A stretch of 64,000 bases of DNA from JAFKFH01 sp017307375 (GTDB taxonomy: Bacteria > Pseudomonadota > Alphaproteobacteria > Ferrovibrionales > Ferrovibrionaceae), in assembly GCA_965229335.1 (NCBI GenBank), contig OZ245874.1:2914001-2978000 (forward strand), in the 5' to 3' direction. This document shows, in pieces, positions 43,134 to 51,008 of this stretch. The notes under the pieces are model-generated. The model saw only the letters and a list, made by a program, of their open reading frames with translations, was not told where the DNA came from and did no database searches. The first letter of the stretch is position 1. Each line of letters begins with the position of its first letter. A program made the position numbers and the translations under genes.

Positions 43134-44410
43134 GCATCCTGACCGTTCTCTTCGCCGGCTTCCTGCTGCTCGGCGTTCCCGTCGCCTTCTCGATCGGCCT
43201 GTCGGCAATGGGCGCGATCGCCTATGAAGGCCTGCCGATGGAAGTGCTGTTCCAGCGGATGACCGCGGGGATGAGCGTCTTCTCGTTCCTCGCCATTCCG
43301 TTCTTCATCTTCTCGGGCGAGCTGATGCTGCATGGCGGCGTCGCCGACCGCATCGTCAATTTCGCCAAGTCGGCGGTCGGCCATATCCGCGGCGGGCTGG
43401 GCATGTCGAACGTCGTCGCCTGCACGCTGTTCGGCGGCGTGTCCGGCTCGCCGGTCGCCGACGTCTCGGCGATGGGCGCGGTGATGATCCCGATGATGAA
43501 GAAGGAGGGGTATCACGCCGACTACGCCGTCAACGTGACGACCCATGCCTCGCTGGTCGGCGCGCTGATGCCGACCAGCCACAACATCATCATCTTCGCG
43601 CTCGCCGCCTCGGGCAAGGTCTCGATCCTGTCGCTGATCCTGGCCGGCCTCGGCCCGGCGATCCTGCTGACCATCTGCAATCTGGCCGCTGCCTATCTGG
43701 TCGCGGTCAGGCGCGGCTACCCGGCCGGCAGCTTCCCCGGCTGGGACATCGTGCTGCGTTCGTTCGCGGCGTCGCTGCCAGGGTTGTTCATCGTCGTCAT
43801 CATCCTGGCCGGCATCGTTTCGGGCGTCTTCACCGCCTCCGAATCCTCGGCCGTCGCGGTGATCTACTCGCTGCTGCTGACGACGCTGGTCTATCGCAGC
43901 CTGACCTGGGAGAAATTCCTCAAGGCGGCCACCAAGGCCGCCAAGACCACCGGCATCGTCCTGCTGCTGATTGGCATCTCGGCCACCTTCGGCTACCTGA
44001 TCAGCCTCTACAGCGTCGCCGAGCTGACCGGGAATGCGCTGTCGCATATCTCGACCCAGCCCTGGATGATCTTCCTGATGGTCAACGTCATCCTGTTCGT
44101 GCTGGGCACGTTCCTCGACATGGCGCCGACGATCCTGATCTGCACGCCGATCTTCATGCCGATCTGCGCCCAGTATGGCATGGACCCCGTGCAGTTCGGC
44201 ATGATGATGCTGATCAATTGTGCGCTGGGCTTGAACACCCCGCCGGTCGGCACCACCCAGTTCGTCGGCTGCGCCATCGGCGAGGTCTCGGTCGGCCATG
44301 TCATGCGCACGATCTGGCCGTTCTACACGGCGCTGATCGCGGCCCTGATGCTGGTGACCTACGTGCCGGCCTTCTCGCTGACCTTGCCCCATCTCGTGCT
44401 GGGCAAGTAG
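43124..44410 (+). CDS. TRAP transporter large permease (DctM)
   Basis: The 428-residue protein has about twelve membrane helices and family motifs IPFFIFSGELMLHGG, GGVSGSPVADVSAMGAVMIPMM, TASESSAVAVIYSL and NCALGLNTPPVGTTQF. It uses a cation gradient to move the DctP-bound acid. The ATG overlaps the dctQ 3' end, and a strong hairpin follows the stop. Confidence 0.9.
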   Translation: MALSILTVLFAGFLLLGVPVAFSIGLSAMGAIAYEGLPMEVLFQRMTAGMSVFSFLAIPFFIFSGELMLHGGVADRIVNFAKSAVGHIRGGLGMSNVVACTLFGGVSGSPVADVSAMGAVMIPMMKKEGYHADYAVNVTTHASLVGALMPTSHNIIIFALAASGKVSILSLILAGLGPAILLTICNLAAAYLVAVRRGYPAGSFPGWDIVLRSFAASLPGLFIVVIILAGIVSGVFTASESSAVAVIYSLLLTTLVYRSLTWEKFLKAATKAAKTTGIVLLLIGISATFGYLISLYSVAELTGNALSHISTQPWMIFLMVNVILFVLGTFLDMAPTILICTPIFMPICAQYGMDPVQFGMMMLINCALGLNTPPVGTTQFVGCAIGEVSVGHVMRTIWPFYTALIAALMLVTYVPAFSLTLPHLVLGK

Positions 44411-44434
44411 CCGCGGATATCGCCGGACGAGAAG

Positions 44435-44460
44435 CGAAGGGCGCCTTCCGGCGCCCTTCG
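44435..44460. terminator. Bidirectional terminator
   Basis: CGAAGGGCGCC (44435-44445) and GGCGCCCTTCG (44450-44460) form a perfect 11-bp stem with a TTCC loop, between the convergent dctM and uronate dehydrogenase genes. It ends 5 bp from the uronate dehydrogenase stop. Confidence 0.75.
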
Positions 44461-44465
44461 TCCCT

Positions 44466-45266
44466 TCAGCGGTCGTAGCCGTCGCTGCAGAACGGGCCGC
44501 CCTGGTAGCGCACGGCGATCGCCTTCTTGTTGCGGCGGTCGCCCTTGGGCAGCAGTTTGTCGGCGAACTGTTCGGCATTCTTTTTCGGCTTGTAATCGAC
44601 ATGCGGCGCCAGGCCGTTGTCCCACCAGCCGCGGGTATTGGCCGAAGCGCCGTACATCACGGTATGGCCGAGCTTGTCGGCCTTCAGGCAGGCATCGATC
44701 AGCTCGAGCAGATCTTCGCGGGCCAGCCAGGTCGACAGATGGCGCGGATCGGTCGGTTCGGCGATCGAGGTGCCGATGCGCAGGGACGCGATGTCCATGC
44801 CGTGCTTGTCGGCATACAGGCTGGCGAGGTTCTCGCCGAACGCCTTCGACACGCCGTAATAGGTATCGGGTTTCATCGGCGAATTGGCATCGAGCCGCGT
44901 CGTCGTTTCGTGGAAGCCGATCACATGGTTGGACGAGGCATAGACGATGCGCTTCTTGCCCTGCAGCCGCGCGGCCTCGAACACGTTGTAGCACCCCTGG
45001 ATATTGGCGTGCATGATCTTCATGAACGGCGCCTCGACCGAGACGCCGCCGAAATGCAGGATGGCCGATGCCTTGTCGACCAGCCGCTCGACCGCCACGC
45101 CGTCGGCCAGGTCGCAGATGACGAATTCCTCGTTCTTCAGCGCCGGGCCGCCATCGACGATGTCGGACGAGATCAGCCGGCCGTAGCGCTTGATCAGCCG
45201 GGGGCGCAGCCAGCGGCCCAGCGCGCCGGCGGCACCGGTGAGCAGCAGCGGTTTGATGTCGGACAT
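44466..45266 (-). CDS. udh: Uronate dehydrogenase
   Basis: The 266-residue short-chain dehydrogenase has the NAD motif GAAGALG at 11-17, an SSN segment (111-113), and the catalytic Tyr137-x3-Lys141 (YYGVSK). RIGTSIAEPTDPRHLSTWLAREDL and ASANTRGWWDN are typical of uronate dehydrogenases, which oxidise D-galacturonate or D-glucuronate to the aldaro-lactone with NAD. AGGAGG precedes the ATG at 45266 by 11 nt. A longer open frame upstream overlaps gntR and is not coding. It is divergent from gntR and carries an operator-like site at 45323. Confidence 0.9.
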   Translation of the reverse strand: MSDIKPLLLTGAAGALGRWLRPRLIKRYGRLISSDIVDGGPALKNEEFVICDLADGVAVERLVDKASAILHFGGVSVEAPFMKIMHANIQGCYNVFEAARLQGKKRIVYASSNHVIGFHETTTRLDANSPMKPDTYYGVSKAFGENLASLYADKHGMDIASLRIGTSIAEPTDPRHLSTWLAREDLLELIDACLKADKLGHTVMYGASANTRGWWDNGLAPHVDYKPKKNAEQFADKLLPKGDRRNKKAIAVRYQGGPFCSDGYDR

Positions 45267-45322
45267 GGGACGAAATGCCTCCTGCGGGCGGGATGGTTGT
45301 TGATGGGCAATCTTAGGTAAAC

Positions 45323-45333
45323 TTGCCCGACAA
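45323..45333. promoter_or_regulatory. GntR operator-like site (TTGC-CCG-ACAA)
   Basis: This matches the TTGT-N3-ACAA palindrome at seven of eight arm positions. It lies in the gap between the divergent uronate dehydrogenase and gntR genes, so it could control either or both. Confidence 0.45.
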
Positions 45334-45348
45334 ATCGAGAAGATTGCT

Positions 45349-45377
45349 TTGCGGAGCGGGTGGCCGCGGCCTATAAT
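45349..45377 (+). promoter_or_regulatory. Promoter of the GntR gene, predicting a leaderless transcript
   Basis: TTGCGG (45349-45354) and a perfect TATAAT (45372-45377) have a 17-bp spacer. The ATG follows only 9 bp after the -10 box, so transcription would begin at or next to the start codon. No ribosome site precedes this ATG. Confidence 0.55.
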
Positions 45378-45386
45378 TCGGTTGCC

Positions 45387-46136
45387 ATGAAACCCGCATC
45401 GAACAGGGCAACCCCAGCTACCCCGCGCGCGCCGCAGACCGCCGTGCGCGCGCAGCGCCTCGGCGATCAGCTCTACGAACGCATCCTGCATCGCATCGTC
45501 GCCGGCGAACTGGCCGAGGGCGAGCGTCTGCCGTCGGAAGCCCGGCTCTGCGAGGAGTTCGGCGTGTCGCGGCCGGTGGTGCGCGAGGCGCTGTCGCGGC
45601 TGCAGGCCGACGGCATGGTGGTATCGCGCCAGGGGTCGGGTACCTATGTCCAGCGCCGGCCCAGCCAGGACCTGACGACGATCGCCCCGGTCGGCTCGAT
45701 CGCCGACCTGATGCGCTGCTTCGAGTTCCGGATCGCGCTGGAGGGCGAGGCGGCGGCGCTGGCCGCCTTGCGGCGGACCGACGACGACGTCGCGCGCATC
45801 GAGGCCGCGCTGGCCGAACTCGACCGGGTGATCGAGGCGGGCGAGGTCGGTTCCGAGGCGGATGTCCGCTTCCACATGGCGATCGCCCAGGCCACCCGCA
45901 ACAAGATCTTCGAGACCAGCCTGCGCGCCGTGGCCGGCCAGGCGATCCAGGGCATGCATGTCGCCCGGTCGCTGTCGCTGAAGCGGTCGATCGCGCGCAT
46001 GCGCAAGGTGCAGGCCGAACATCACGAGGTCGTCGCCGCGATCAAGTCCGAGGATGCCGATGCCGCGCGTGCGGCAATGCGCAACCATATCGAGAACGCG
46101 CGCGCCCGCGTGCTGACCGACAGCATGGAACCCTGA
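45387..46136 (+). CDS. GntR family regulator, FCD type
   Basis: The 249-residue protein has a winged helix (RLPSEARLCEEFGVSRPVVREALSRLQADG) and an FCD domain with FRIALEGEAAALAALRR, DVRFHMAIAQATRN and a terminal AAMRNHIENAR. It has a short Pro/Ala/Thr-rich N-terminal tail. The ATG at 45387 lies directly after a perfect TATAAT box, so a longer start at 45360 is excluded. Set between udh and the lactonase gene (1 bp gap), it is the best candidate regulator of the uronate genes. Confidence 0.88.
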   Translation: MKPASNRATPATPRAPQTAVRAQRLGDQLYERILHRIVAGELAEGERLPSEARLCEEFGVSRPVVREALSRLQADGMVVSRQGSGTYVQRRPSQDLTTIAPVGSIADLMRCFEFRIALEGEAAALAALRRTDDDVARIEAALAELDRVIEAGEVGSEADVRFHMAIAQATRNKIFETSLRAVAGQAIQGMHVARSLSLKRSIARMRKVQAEHHEVVAAIKSEDADAARAAMRNHIENARARVLTDSMEP

Positions 46137-46137
46137 G

Positions 46138-47019
46138 ATGGCCGATCCGAAGGTCGAATGTGTCCTGGACGCCCGGGCCCTGATCGGCGAGTCGCCGGTC
46201 TGGTGCGGGCGCGAGCGCGTGTTGTGGTGGGTCGACATCAAGGGGCGCAAGGTCAACCGCTTCGATCCCTCGTCGGGCCGCAACGAGGCCTGGGAGGTGC
46301 CGGGGCCGCCCGGCTGCCTCGGCCTGACCGAGGCGGGCGGGGTGGTGCTGGCGATGGCCGACGGGTTCTATCGCTTCGACCGGCATGGCGGGGCGACGAC
46401 GCTGCTTGCCGTCGCCGAGGCGGGCAAGCCCGGCAACCGGATGAACGACGGCCGCTGCGACCGTGCCGGGCGCTTCTGGGCGGGCACGATGCATGACCCG
46501 CCGCGGCCGCCGCAGGCCGAAGGCACGCTCTACCGCCTGGGGATCGATGGCGCGGTCACCGCGATGGTGCCCGATCTCATCGTCTCGAACGGCCTGGCCT
46601 TCTCGCCGGACGACAAGATTCTCTACCTGTCCGATTCCAATGTCGCCGTCCGCACCATCTGGGCGTTCGATTTCGATCTGGCGGAAGGCCGCATCGACAA
46701 CCGCCGGGTTTTCGTCGACACCAACGGCATGCCGGGTCGGCCCGACGGCGCGGCGGTCGATGCCGACGGTTGCTACTGGATGGCCGCGGCGGACGGATGG
46801 GAACTGGTCCGGTTCACCCCGGCCGGCAAGATCGATCGGCGCATCGCGGTACCGGTCCAGAAACCGAGCATGCCGGCTTTCGGCGGCGCCGACCTGCGCA
46901 CGATCTACGTCACCTCGATCGGCGACGGCGTCGACCGGTCGAACCAGCCCCAGGCCGGCGGCCTGTTTGCCGTCGATGCCGGCGTGCAGGGGCTGGAGGA
47001 ACCGCGCTTCAAGGGCTAG
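46138..47019 (+). CDS. SMP-30/gluconolactonase family lactonase
   Basis: The 293-residue six-bladed beta-propeller protein has metal-site motifs: GESPVWCGRERVLWWVDI with Glu near residue 18, NRMNDGRCDRAGRFWAGTM (Asn/Asp ligands), VSNGLAFSPDDKILYLSDS, and GRPDGAAVDADGCYWMA. It should hydrolyse sugar-acid lactones such as the aldaro-lactone made by uronate dehydrogenase, or arabinono/xylono-lactone for the IlvD/Edd enzyme. It begins 1 bp after the gntR stop, so the two are co-transcribed. Confidence 0.87.
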   Translation: MADPKVECVLDARALIGESPVWCGRERVLWWVDIKGRKVNRFDPSSGRNEAWEVPGPPGCLGLTEAGGVVLAMADGFYRFDRHGGATTLLAVAEAGKPGNRMNDGRCDRAGRFWAGTMHDPPRPPQAEGTLYRLGIDGAVTAMVPDLIVSNGLAFSPDDKILYLSDSNVAVRTIWAFDFDLAEGRIDNRRVFVDTNGMPGRPDGAAVDADGCYWMAAADGWELVRFTPAGKIDRRIAVPVQKPSMPAFGGADLRTIYVTSIGDGVDRSNQPQAGGLFAVDAGVQGLEEPRFKG

Positions 47020-47043
47020 GGATTTCGCCCGGGCCGAGGCAAG

Positions 47044-47071
47044 CAGGCCATCGTCATCAGGCCATCGTCAT
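47044..47071. repeat. Tandem 14-bp direct repeat
   Basis: CAGGCCATCGTCAT occurs twice head to tail (47044-47057 and 47058-47071), leading directly into the dispersed palindromic element. It may mark slippage or insertion at the element edge. Confidence 0.6.
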
Positions 47072-47157
47072 TCCGGCGCAAGCCGGAATCCAGAGGAGCG
47101 TTGCGCGTAGCTGGTCCTGGATCCCGGATCGCCGCTTCGCTCAGTCCGGGCTGACGA
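47065..47157. repeat. Putative dispersed palindromic (REP-like) element
   Basis: The 93-bp element has ends TCGTCA/TGACGA in inverted orientation, a perfect hairpin ATTCCGGC-GCAA-GCCGGAAT (47070-47089), and a second hairpin CCCGGA/TCCGGG (47123-47150). The layout resembles the GTCATTCC...CTGGATCCC class of interspersed repeats of many proteobacteria. It fills the gap between the convergent lactonase and DapA-family genes. Confidence 0.55.
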
Positions 47158-47197
47158 TCATGGGAATATCATCGGCCCGGCGGCGACGGTCGGCGTC

Positions 47198-48112
47198 TTA
47201 CCGCGTCGCCTGCAGGAACGTCGCCAGCAGCGGCTTCAGCGTTTCTTCCTCGGCCGGCGAGAGGTTGGCCAGGAAGGGCAGCAACGGGCCGGTATCTGCG
47301 ACATCGGCCAGCCGCACCAGCGATTGCAGCACCCGGATGAATCCGAGCTTCTCGCGGGCATCCTCGAGCGGCTTGAACTTGGCGGCCTGGGCGGCCGCGG
47401 CGTCGAAGTCGCCGGCCTGTGCGCTCTTCAGGATCTTCTGCGCTGCCGCCGGGCTGATGCAGACGAGGCCGGAGGTGAAGCCGGCGAGGCCGAAATGCTG
47501 GAGATGGGCCACGGCCGGACGCTCGCCCATGCCGCTGACCACGATCCCGCGGTCGACATGGTCGAGCAGCGCCGTGAGATAGGCATCCTCGCGCGGGTCG
47601 CGGCGGTCGATGGCGTATTTGATGCCGCAGACCGCGCCCTCGCGCACCAGGCGGCCGACCGCGGCCGGGGCGATATAGCCGTCGCCCTTGATGTAGAGCA
47701 TCAGCGGCCGGCCGAAGGTCTCGGCGACGCGGGCGAGGCCGAGGGCCACGCCCGCCTCATGGGTGGCCTGGCCCATCGGCAGGGTGAGTACGGTCGGAAA
47801 CTTGTGGTCGCGCAATACCCGGGCCTGATCCCGCATCTTGCCGTAGTCGGGGCCGATTGCCGGGATCACCCAGCTGTCGGGGCTTGCCGCCTCGGCCAGG
47901 AAGCCGAGCAGGTCGGCGAATTCGCCCGCCTCGATGTGATAGAGATTGGCGTTGCCGCCATAGAGCAGGTGATGAACCCCGCCGGCCTCGATATGGCGGA
48001 TCAGCTTGCGGTTCGCCTCGAAATCGAGCGACAGGTCGGCCCGGCGCGCCAGCGGCGGCACCGAGAAGACGGAGGCGGAGAAATCGGCTGGGGTGACGGC
48101 TGACGTCTTCAT
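47198..48112 (-). CDS. DapA-family dehydratase/aldolase, probably acting on a 2-keto-3-deoxy sugar acid
   Basis: The 304-residue DHDPS-superfamily protein has Tyr140 (LMLYIKGDGY) and the Schiff-base Lys165 (VCGIKYAIDR). The YIKGDGY and MGERPAVAHL stretches differ from DapA and KdgD. It is divergent from the IlvD/Edd dehydratase gene, and L-arabinonate pathways use exactly such a pair, where this enzyme dehydrates 2-keto-3-deoxy-L-arabinonate to 2-ketoglutarate semialdehyde. An aldolase role is also possible. An in-frame start at 48172 is less likely than the ATG at 48112. Confidence 0.75.
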   Translation of the reverse strand: MKTSAVTPADFSASVFSVPPLARRADLSLDFEANRKLIRHIEAGGVHHLLYGGNANLYHIEAGEFADLLGFLAEAASPDSWVIPAIGPDYGKMRDQARVLRDHKFPTVLTLPMGQATHEAGVALGLARVAETFGRPLMLYIKGDGYIAPAAVGRLVREGAVCGIKYAIDRRDPREDAYLTALLDHVDRGIVVSGMGERPAVAHLQHFGLAGFTSGLVCISPAAAQKILKSAQAGDFDAAAAQAAKFKPLEDAREKLGFIRVLQSLVRLADVADTGPLLPFLANLSPAEEETLKPLLATFLQATR

Positions 48113-48185
48113 CGGCGGGGACCTTCGTGCTCTGATGCTGCCGAAACTATGGGCAGGCCGCCAGCTTGTCAATCAGAATGTAATG

Positions 48186-48196
48186 TTGTAAGACAG
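48186..48196. promoter_or_regulatory. GntR operator-like site (TTGT-AAG-ACAG)
   Basis: It matches TTGT-N3-ACAA at seven of eight arm positions, in the gap between the divergent DapA-family and IlvD/Edd genes, 29 bp before the ATG at 48225. A weaker half-matching site lies at 48166-48176. Confidence 0.45.
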
Positions 48197-48224
48197 CATG
48201 AGTGACCCGAGGGGAGGAAACCCA

Positions 48225-49949
48225 ATGTCCAAGCGACCCGAAACGCTGCGCAGCCACCGTTGGTACGGCGTCGAGGATTTGCGCTCGTTCGGCCATCGCT
48301 CGCGTACCAAGCAGATGGGCTATGCCGCCGAGGATTATGCCGGCAAGCCGGTGATCGGCATCATCAACACCTGGTCGGAAGCCAATCCCTGCCATGCGCA
48401 TTTCCGTACCCGTGCCGAGGAGGTGAAGCGCGGCGTCTGGCAGGCCGGCGGCTTTCCGATGGAGATCCCGGCGATGTCGCTGGGCGAGACGCTGATGAAG
48501 CCGACGACGATGCTCTATCGCAATTTCCTGGCCATGGAGGTCGAGGAACTGGCGCGCTCGAATCCGGTCGACGGCATCGTGCTGCTCGGCGGCTGCGACA
48601 AGACCGTGCCGGCCATGCTGATGGGTGCCTTCAGCATGGATCTGCCGGCGATCTTCGTGCCTGCCGGTCCGATGCTGCGCGGCCATTGGCGCAAGGACGT
48701 GCTCGGTTCGGGCTCGGACGTGTGGAAATACTGGGCCGAGAAGCGCGCGGGTACGCTGAACGAAACCGCCTGGGGCGAGATCGAGGACGGGATCGCCCGC
48801 TCGTTCGGCACCTGCATGACGATGGGTACCGCGTCGACGATGGCGCTGATCGCCGAGGTGCTCGGCATGACCCTGCCGGGGGCCGCCGCGATTCCGGCGG
48901 CCGACAGCGCGCATTCGCGGCTGGCCACCGAGTCCGGCCGTCAGATCGTCGAGATGGTCTGGCAGGACCGCAAGCCGTCGACCCTGGTCACCGACGCCTC
49001 GTTCCAGAACGCCATCGTCACCCTGATGGCCTGCGGCGGGTCGACCAACGCGATCATCCATCTGGTCGCCATGGCCGGCCGCCTCGGCATCAAGGTCGAT
49101 CTCGACCGTTTCGATGCCGCCGCCCGCGGTACGCCGCTGATCGCCGATCTGCGCCCGGCCGGCCGCTATCTGATGGAGGACCTTTATTACGCCGGCGGCT
49201 CGCGTGCCTTGCTCGGCCGTCTCGGGCCGCTGCTCGACCTCGGCTGTGCCACGGTCAACGGCCGGTCGCTCGGCCGGAATCTCGAAGGCGCCGAGGTGTT
49301 CGAGGATGAAGTCATCCGTCCGCTGGACAGGCCGGTGAAGGCCGAGGGCGGGCTGGCGATCCTGCGCGGCAGCCTGGCCCCGAACGGTGCCGTCATCAAG
49401 CATGCGGCGGCCTCCGAGCATCTGTTGCGCCATACCGGACCGGCCATCGTCTTCAACGACTACAAGGACCTGAAGAAGCGCCTGGACGATCCCGCGCTGC
49501 CGTTCACCAAGGATACGGTGATGGTGCTGCGCCAGTCAGGCCCGCTCGGCGGCCCCGGCATGCCGGAAAGCGGCATGCTGCCGCTGCCCAGGCAGCTGCT
49601 GGAGCAGGGCGTTCGCGATCTCGTGCGCATCTCGGACGCGCGGATGAGCGGCACCAGCTACGGCACCTGCGTGCTGCACGTCGCGCCCGAAAGCCATGTC
49701 GGCGGGCCACTGGCCCTGGTCCAGGACGGCGACCTGATCTCGCTGGACGTCGAGGCCCGGCGCCTCGACCTGCTGGTGGCGGAAGACGAACTGGCCCGCC
49801 GCCGCGCCGCCTGGGTTCAGCCGCCGGTGATCTATTCGCGCGGCTATGGCCAGATGTTTGCCAGCCACGTCACCCAGGCCGACGAAGGCTGCGACTTCGA
49901 CTTCCTGCACCGCACGGCCGAGCCGGTGCCGGAACCCGAGATCAACTGA
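48225..49949 (+). CDS. IlvD/Edd family dehydratase, L-arabinonate dehydratase type
   Basis: The 574-residue enzyme dehydrates a sugar acid to a 2-keto-3-deoxy acid using a [2Fe-2S] cluster and Mg. The cluster Cys are Cys56 (EANPCHAH), Cys124 (GGCDKT) and Cys197 (GTCMTMGTAS); SDARMSGTSYGT is the active-site stretch. TLRSHRWYGVEDLRSFGHRSR and the length fit L-arabinonate/pentonate dehydratases better than dihydroxyacid dehydratase. The ATG at 48225 follows GGGGAGGAAA; an ATG 27 bp upstream is in frame but lacks a site. Its 3' end overlaps the convergent dehydrogenase gene by 8 bp. Confidence 0.87.
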   Translation: MSKRPETLRSHRWYGVEDLRSFGHRSRTKQMGYAAEDYAGKPVIGIINTWSEANPCHAHFRTRAEEVKRGVWQAGGFPMEIPAMSLGETLMKPTTMLYRNFLAMEVEELARSNPVDGIVLLGGCDKTVPAMLMGAFSMDLPAIFVPAGPMLRGHWRKDVLGSGSDVWKYWAEKRAGTLNETAWGEIEDGIARSFGTCMTMGTASTMALIAEVLGMTLPGAAAIPAADSAHSRLATESGRQIVEMVWQDRKPSTLVTDASFQNAIVTLMACGGSTNAIIHLVAMAGRLGIKVDLDRFDAAARGTPLIADLRPAGRYLMEDLYYAGGSRALLGRLGPLLDLGCATVNGRSLGRNLEGAEVFEDEVIRPLDRPVKAEGGLAILRGSLAPNGAVIKHAAASEHLLRHTGPAIVFNDYKDLKKRLDDPALPFTKDTVMVLRQSGPLGGPGMPESGMLPLPRQLLEQGVRDLVRISDARMSGTSYGTCVLHVAPESHVGGPLALVQDGDLISLDVEARRLDLLVAEDELARRRAAWVQPPVIYSRGYGQMFASHVTQADEGCDFDFLHRTAEPVPEPEIN

Positions 49950-50931
49950 CGCCGGGCTGGCCCTTCAGGATCGTCTCGACGATTTCCTGGACGGCCAGCG
50001 CCTCGCCGATCGAAGCGAGCTTCTGCGGCTCGCCGCGGGTCAGTGAGACGACCTGGTCGAGCTGGCGGCGCAGCACCAGCGGCCGGGCCTTTTCGTTCGG
50101 CATGGCGTCGGGGGCTTCCTGCCAGCGGCCGTCGGGCATGCGCCGTTCGGCGATTGCCCAGTCGCGCAGGCGCACGGCGCCCGCGGATCCCTCGACGACC
50201 CAGAGGTTGTGGTCGGGCTTGTCGGTGGTGCCGACGCTGCCGGCAAGGCGGATCGGCAGGCTGGCGGCCGTCAGGTCGGCCGTGATCGTGCGTTCCGACT
50301 TGCCCGCCTCGGGATAGGACACCGCGTGCCGGCCGAGGGCGAGGGGGCCGAGCAGCCGGCCGGTCAGAAACAGGAAGTGGGAAACCACCTCGCGGGTGAA
50401 GCCCCCTTGCGGCGTGGCATCGAGCCAGGCTGCCGCATCGACCTGCCAGGGGCGCGGCCAGCCGGCGAAGGCGATCTCGATATCGACGGCCTGCGGGGTC
50501 CCGACCGTGCCGTCGGTCATCCACTGGCGCAGCTGGTCGACGGCAAACGACGAGGTGAAGGGAAAGTTCACCGCGGCGCGCTCCTTGCGGGCGGCAACCC
50601 CGGCGGCGAAGGACCGGGCGGCGGCGACATCGACCGACAGCGGCTTTTCGCAGAACACGGCCTTGCCCGCGGCAAAGCCGCGCTCGGCATGATCGAGATG
50701 GCTTGACGGCGGCGAGGCGACGTAAAGGCAGTCGCAGGCCGCGACCGCCTCGTCGGGCGTGGCGAAGTGCCGGACCTGGGGCAGGCCTTCCCGCAGCCGC
50801 GCCATCGCGGTGGGCGAGGGGTCCCAGACGCCGGCGACGGTGACGACGGCGGGGTCGTGGTCGAGGGCGGCGCGCAACAGCCGCTCGCCCATGATGCCGT
50901 AGCCGATGATGCTGAGCGAGACGGGGGCCAT
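49942..50931 (-). CDS. Gfo/Idh/MocA family NAD(P)-dependent dehydrogenase
   Basis: The 329-residue protein has the Rossmann start VSLSIIGYGIMGERLL and the family signature AVFCEKPLSV (catalytic Lys in EKP), then a C-terminal alpha/beta domain. Members oxidise sugars such as galactose, arabinose or inositol. Beside a pentonate dehydratase and a lactonase it could supply the first step (sugar to lactone), but the substrate is not readable. Confidence 0.8.
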   Translation of the reverse strand: MAPVSLSIIGYGIMGERLLRAALDHDPAVVTVAGVWDPSPTAMARLREGLPQVRHFATPDEAVAACDCLYVASPPSSHLDHAERGFAAGKAVFCEKPLSVDVAAARSFAAGVAARKERAAVNFPFTSSFAVDQLRQWMTDGTVGTPQAVDIEIAFAGWPRPWQVDAAAWLDATPQGGFTREVVSHFLFLTGRLLGPLALGRHAVSYPEAGKSERTITADLTAASLPIRLAGSVGTTDKPDHNLWVVEGSAGAVRLRDWAIAERRMPDGRWQEAPDAMPNEKARPLVLRRQLDQVVSLTRGEPQKLASIGEALAVQEIVETILKGQPGVS

Positions 50932-50943
50932 GGCGGTTCCTCG

Positions 50944-50984
50944 AAAAACGAAAAGGGCGGCGGCAGGTTTACCCCTGCCGCCGC
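50944..50984 (-). terminator. Rho-independent terminator after the cyclase-family gene
   Basis: Read leftwards, GCGGCGGCAGG and CCTGCCGCCGC (50957-50984 on the + strand) form an 11-bp stem with a short loop, followed by a T-rich tail (CCCTTTTCGTTTTTCG). It ends the two-gene FAH-cyclase unit 24 bp after the stop. Confidence 0.8.
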
Positions 50985-51008
50985 TCCTGCGCCAGTCCGC
51001 CGGACAGA

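Noticed and set aside
45267..46283. N-terminal extension of uronate dehydrogenase to 605 codons
   Set aside because: The extra frame is antisense to gntR, and the Rossmann start, a ribosome site and the family length all fit the ATG at 45266.
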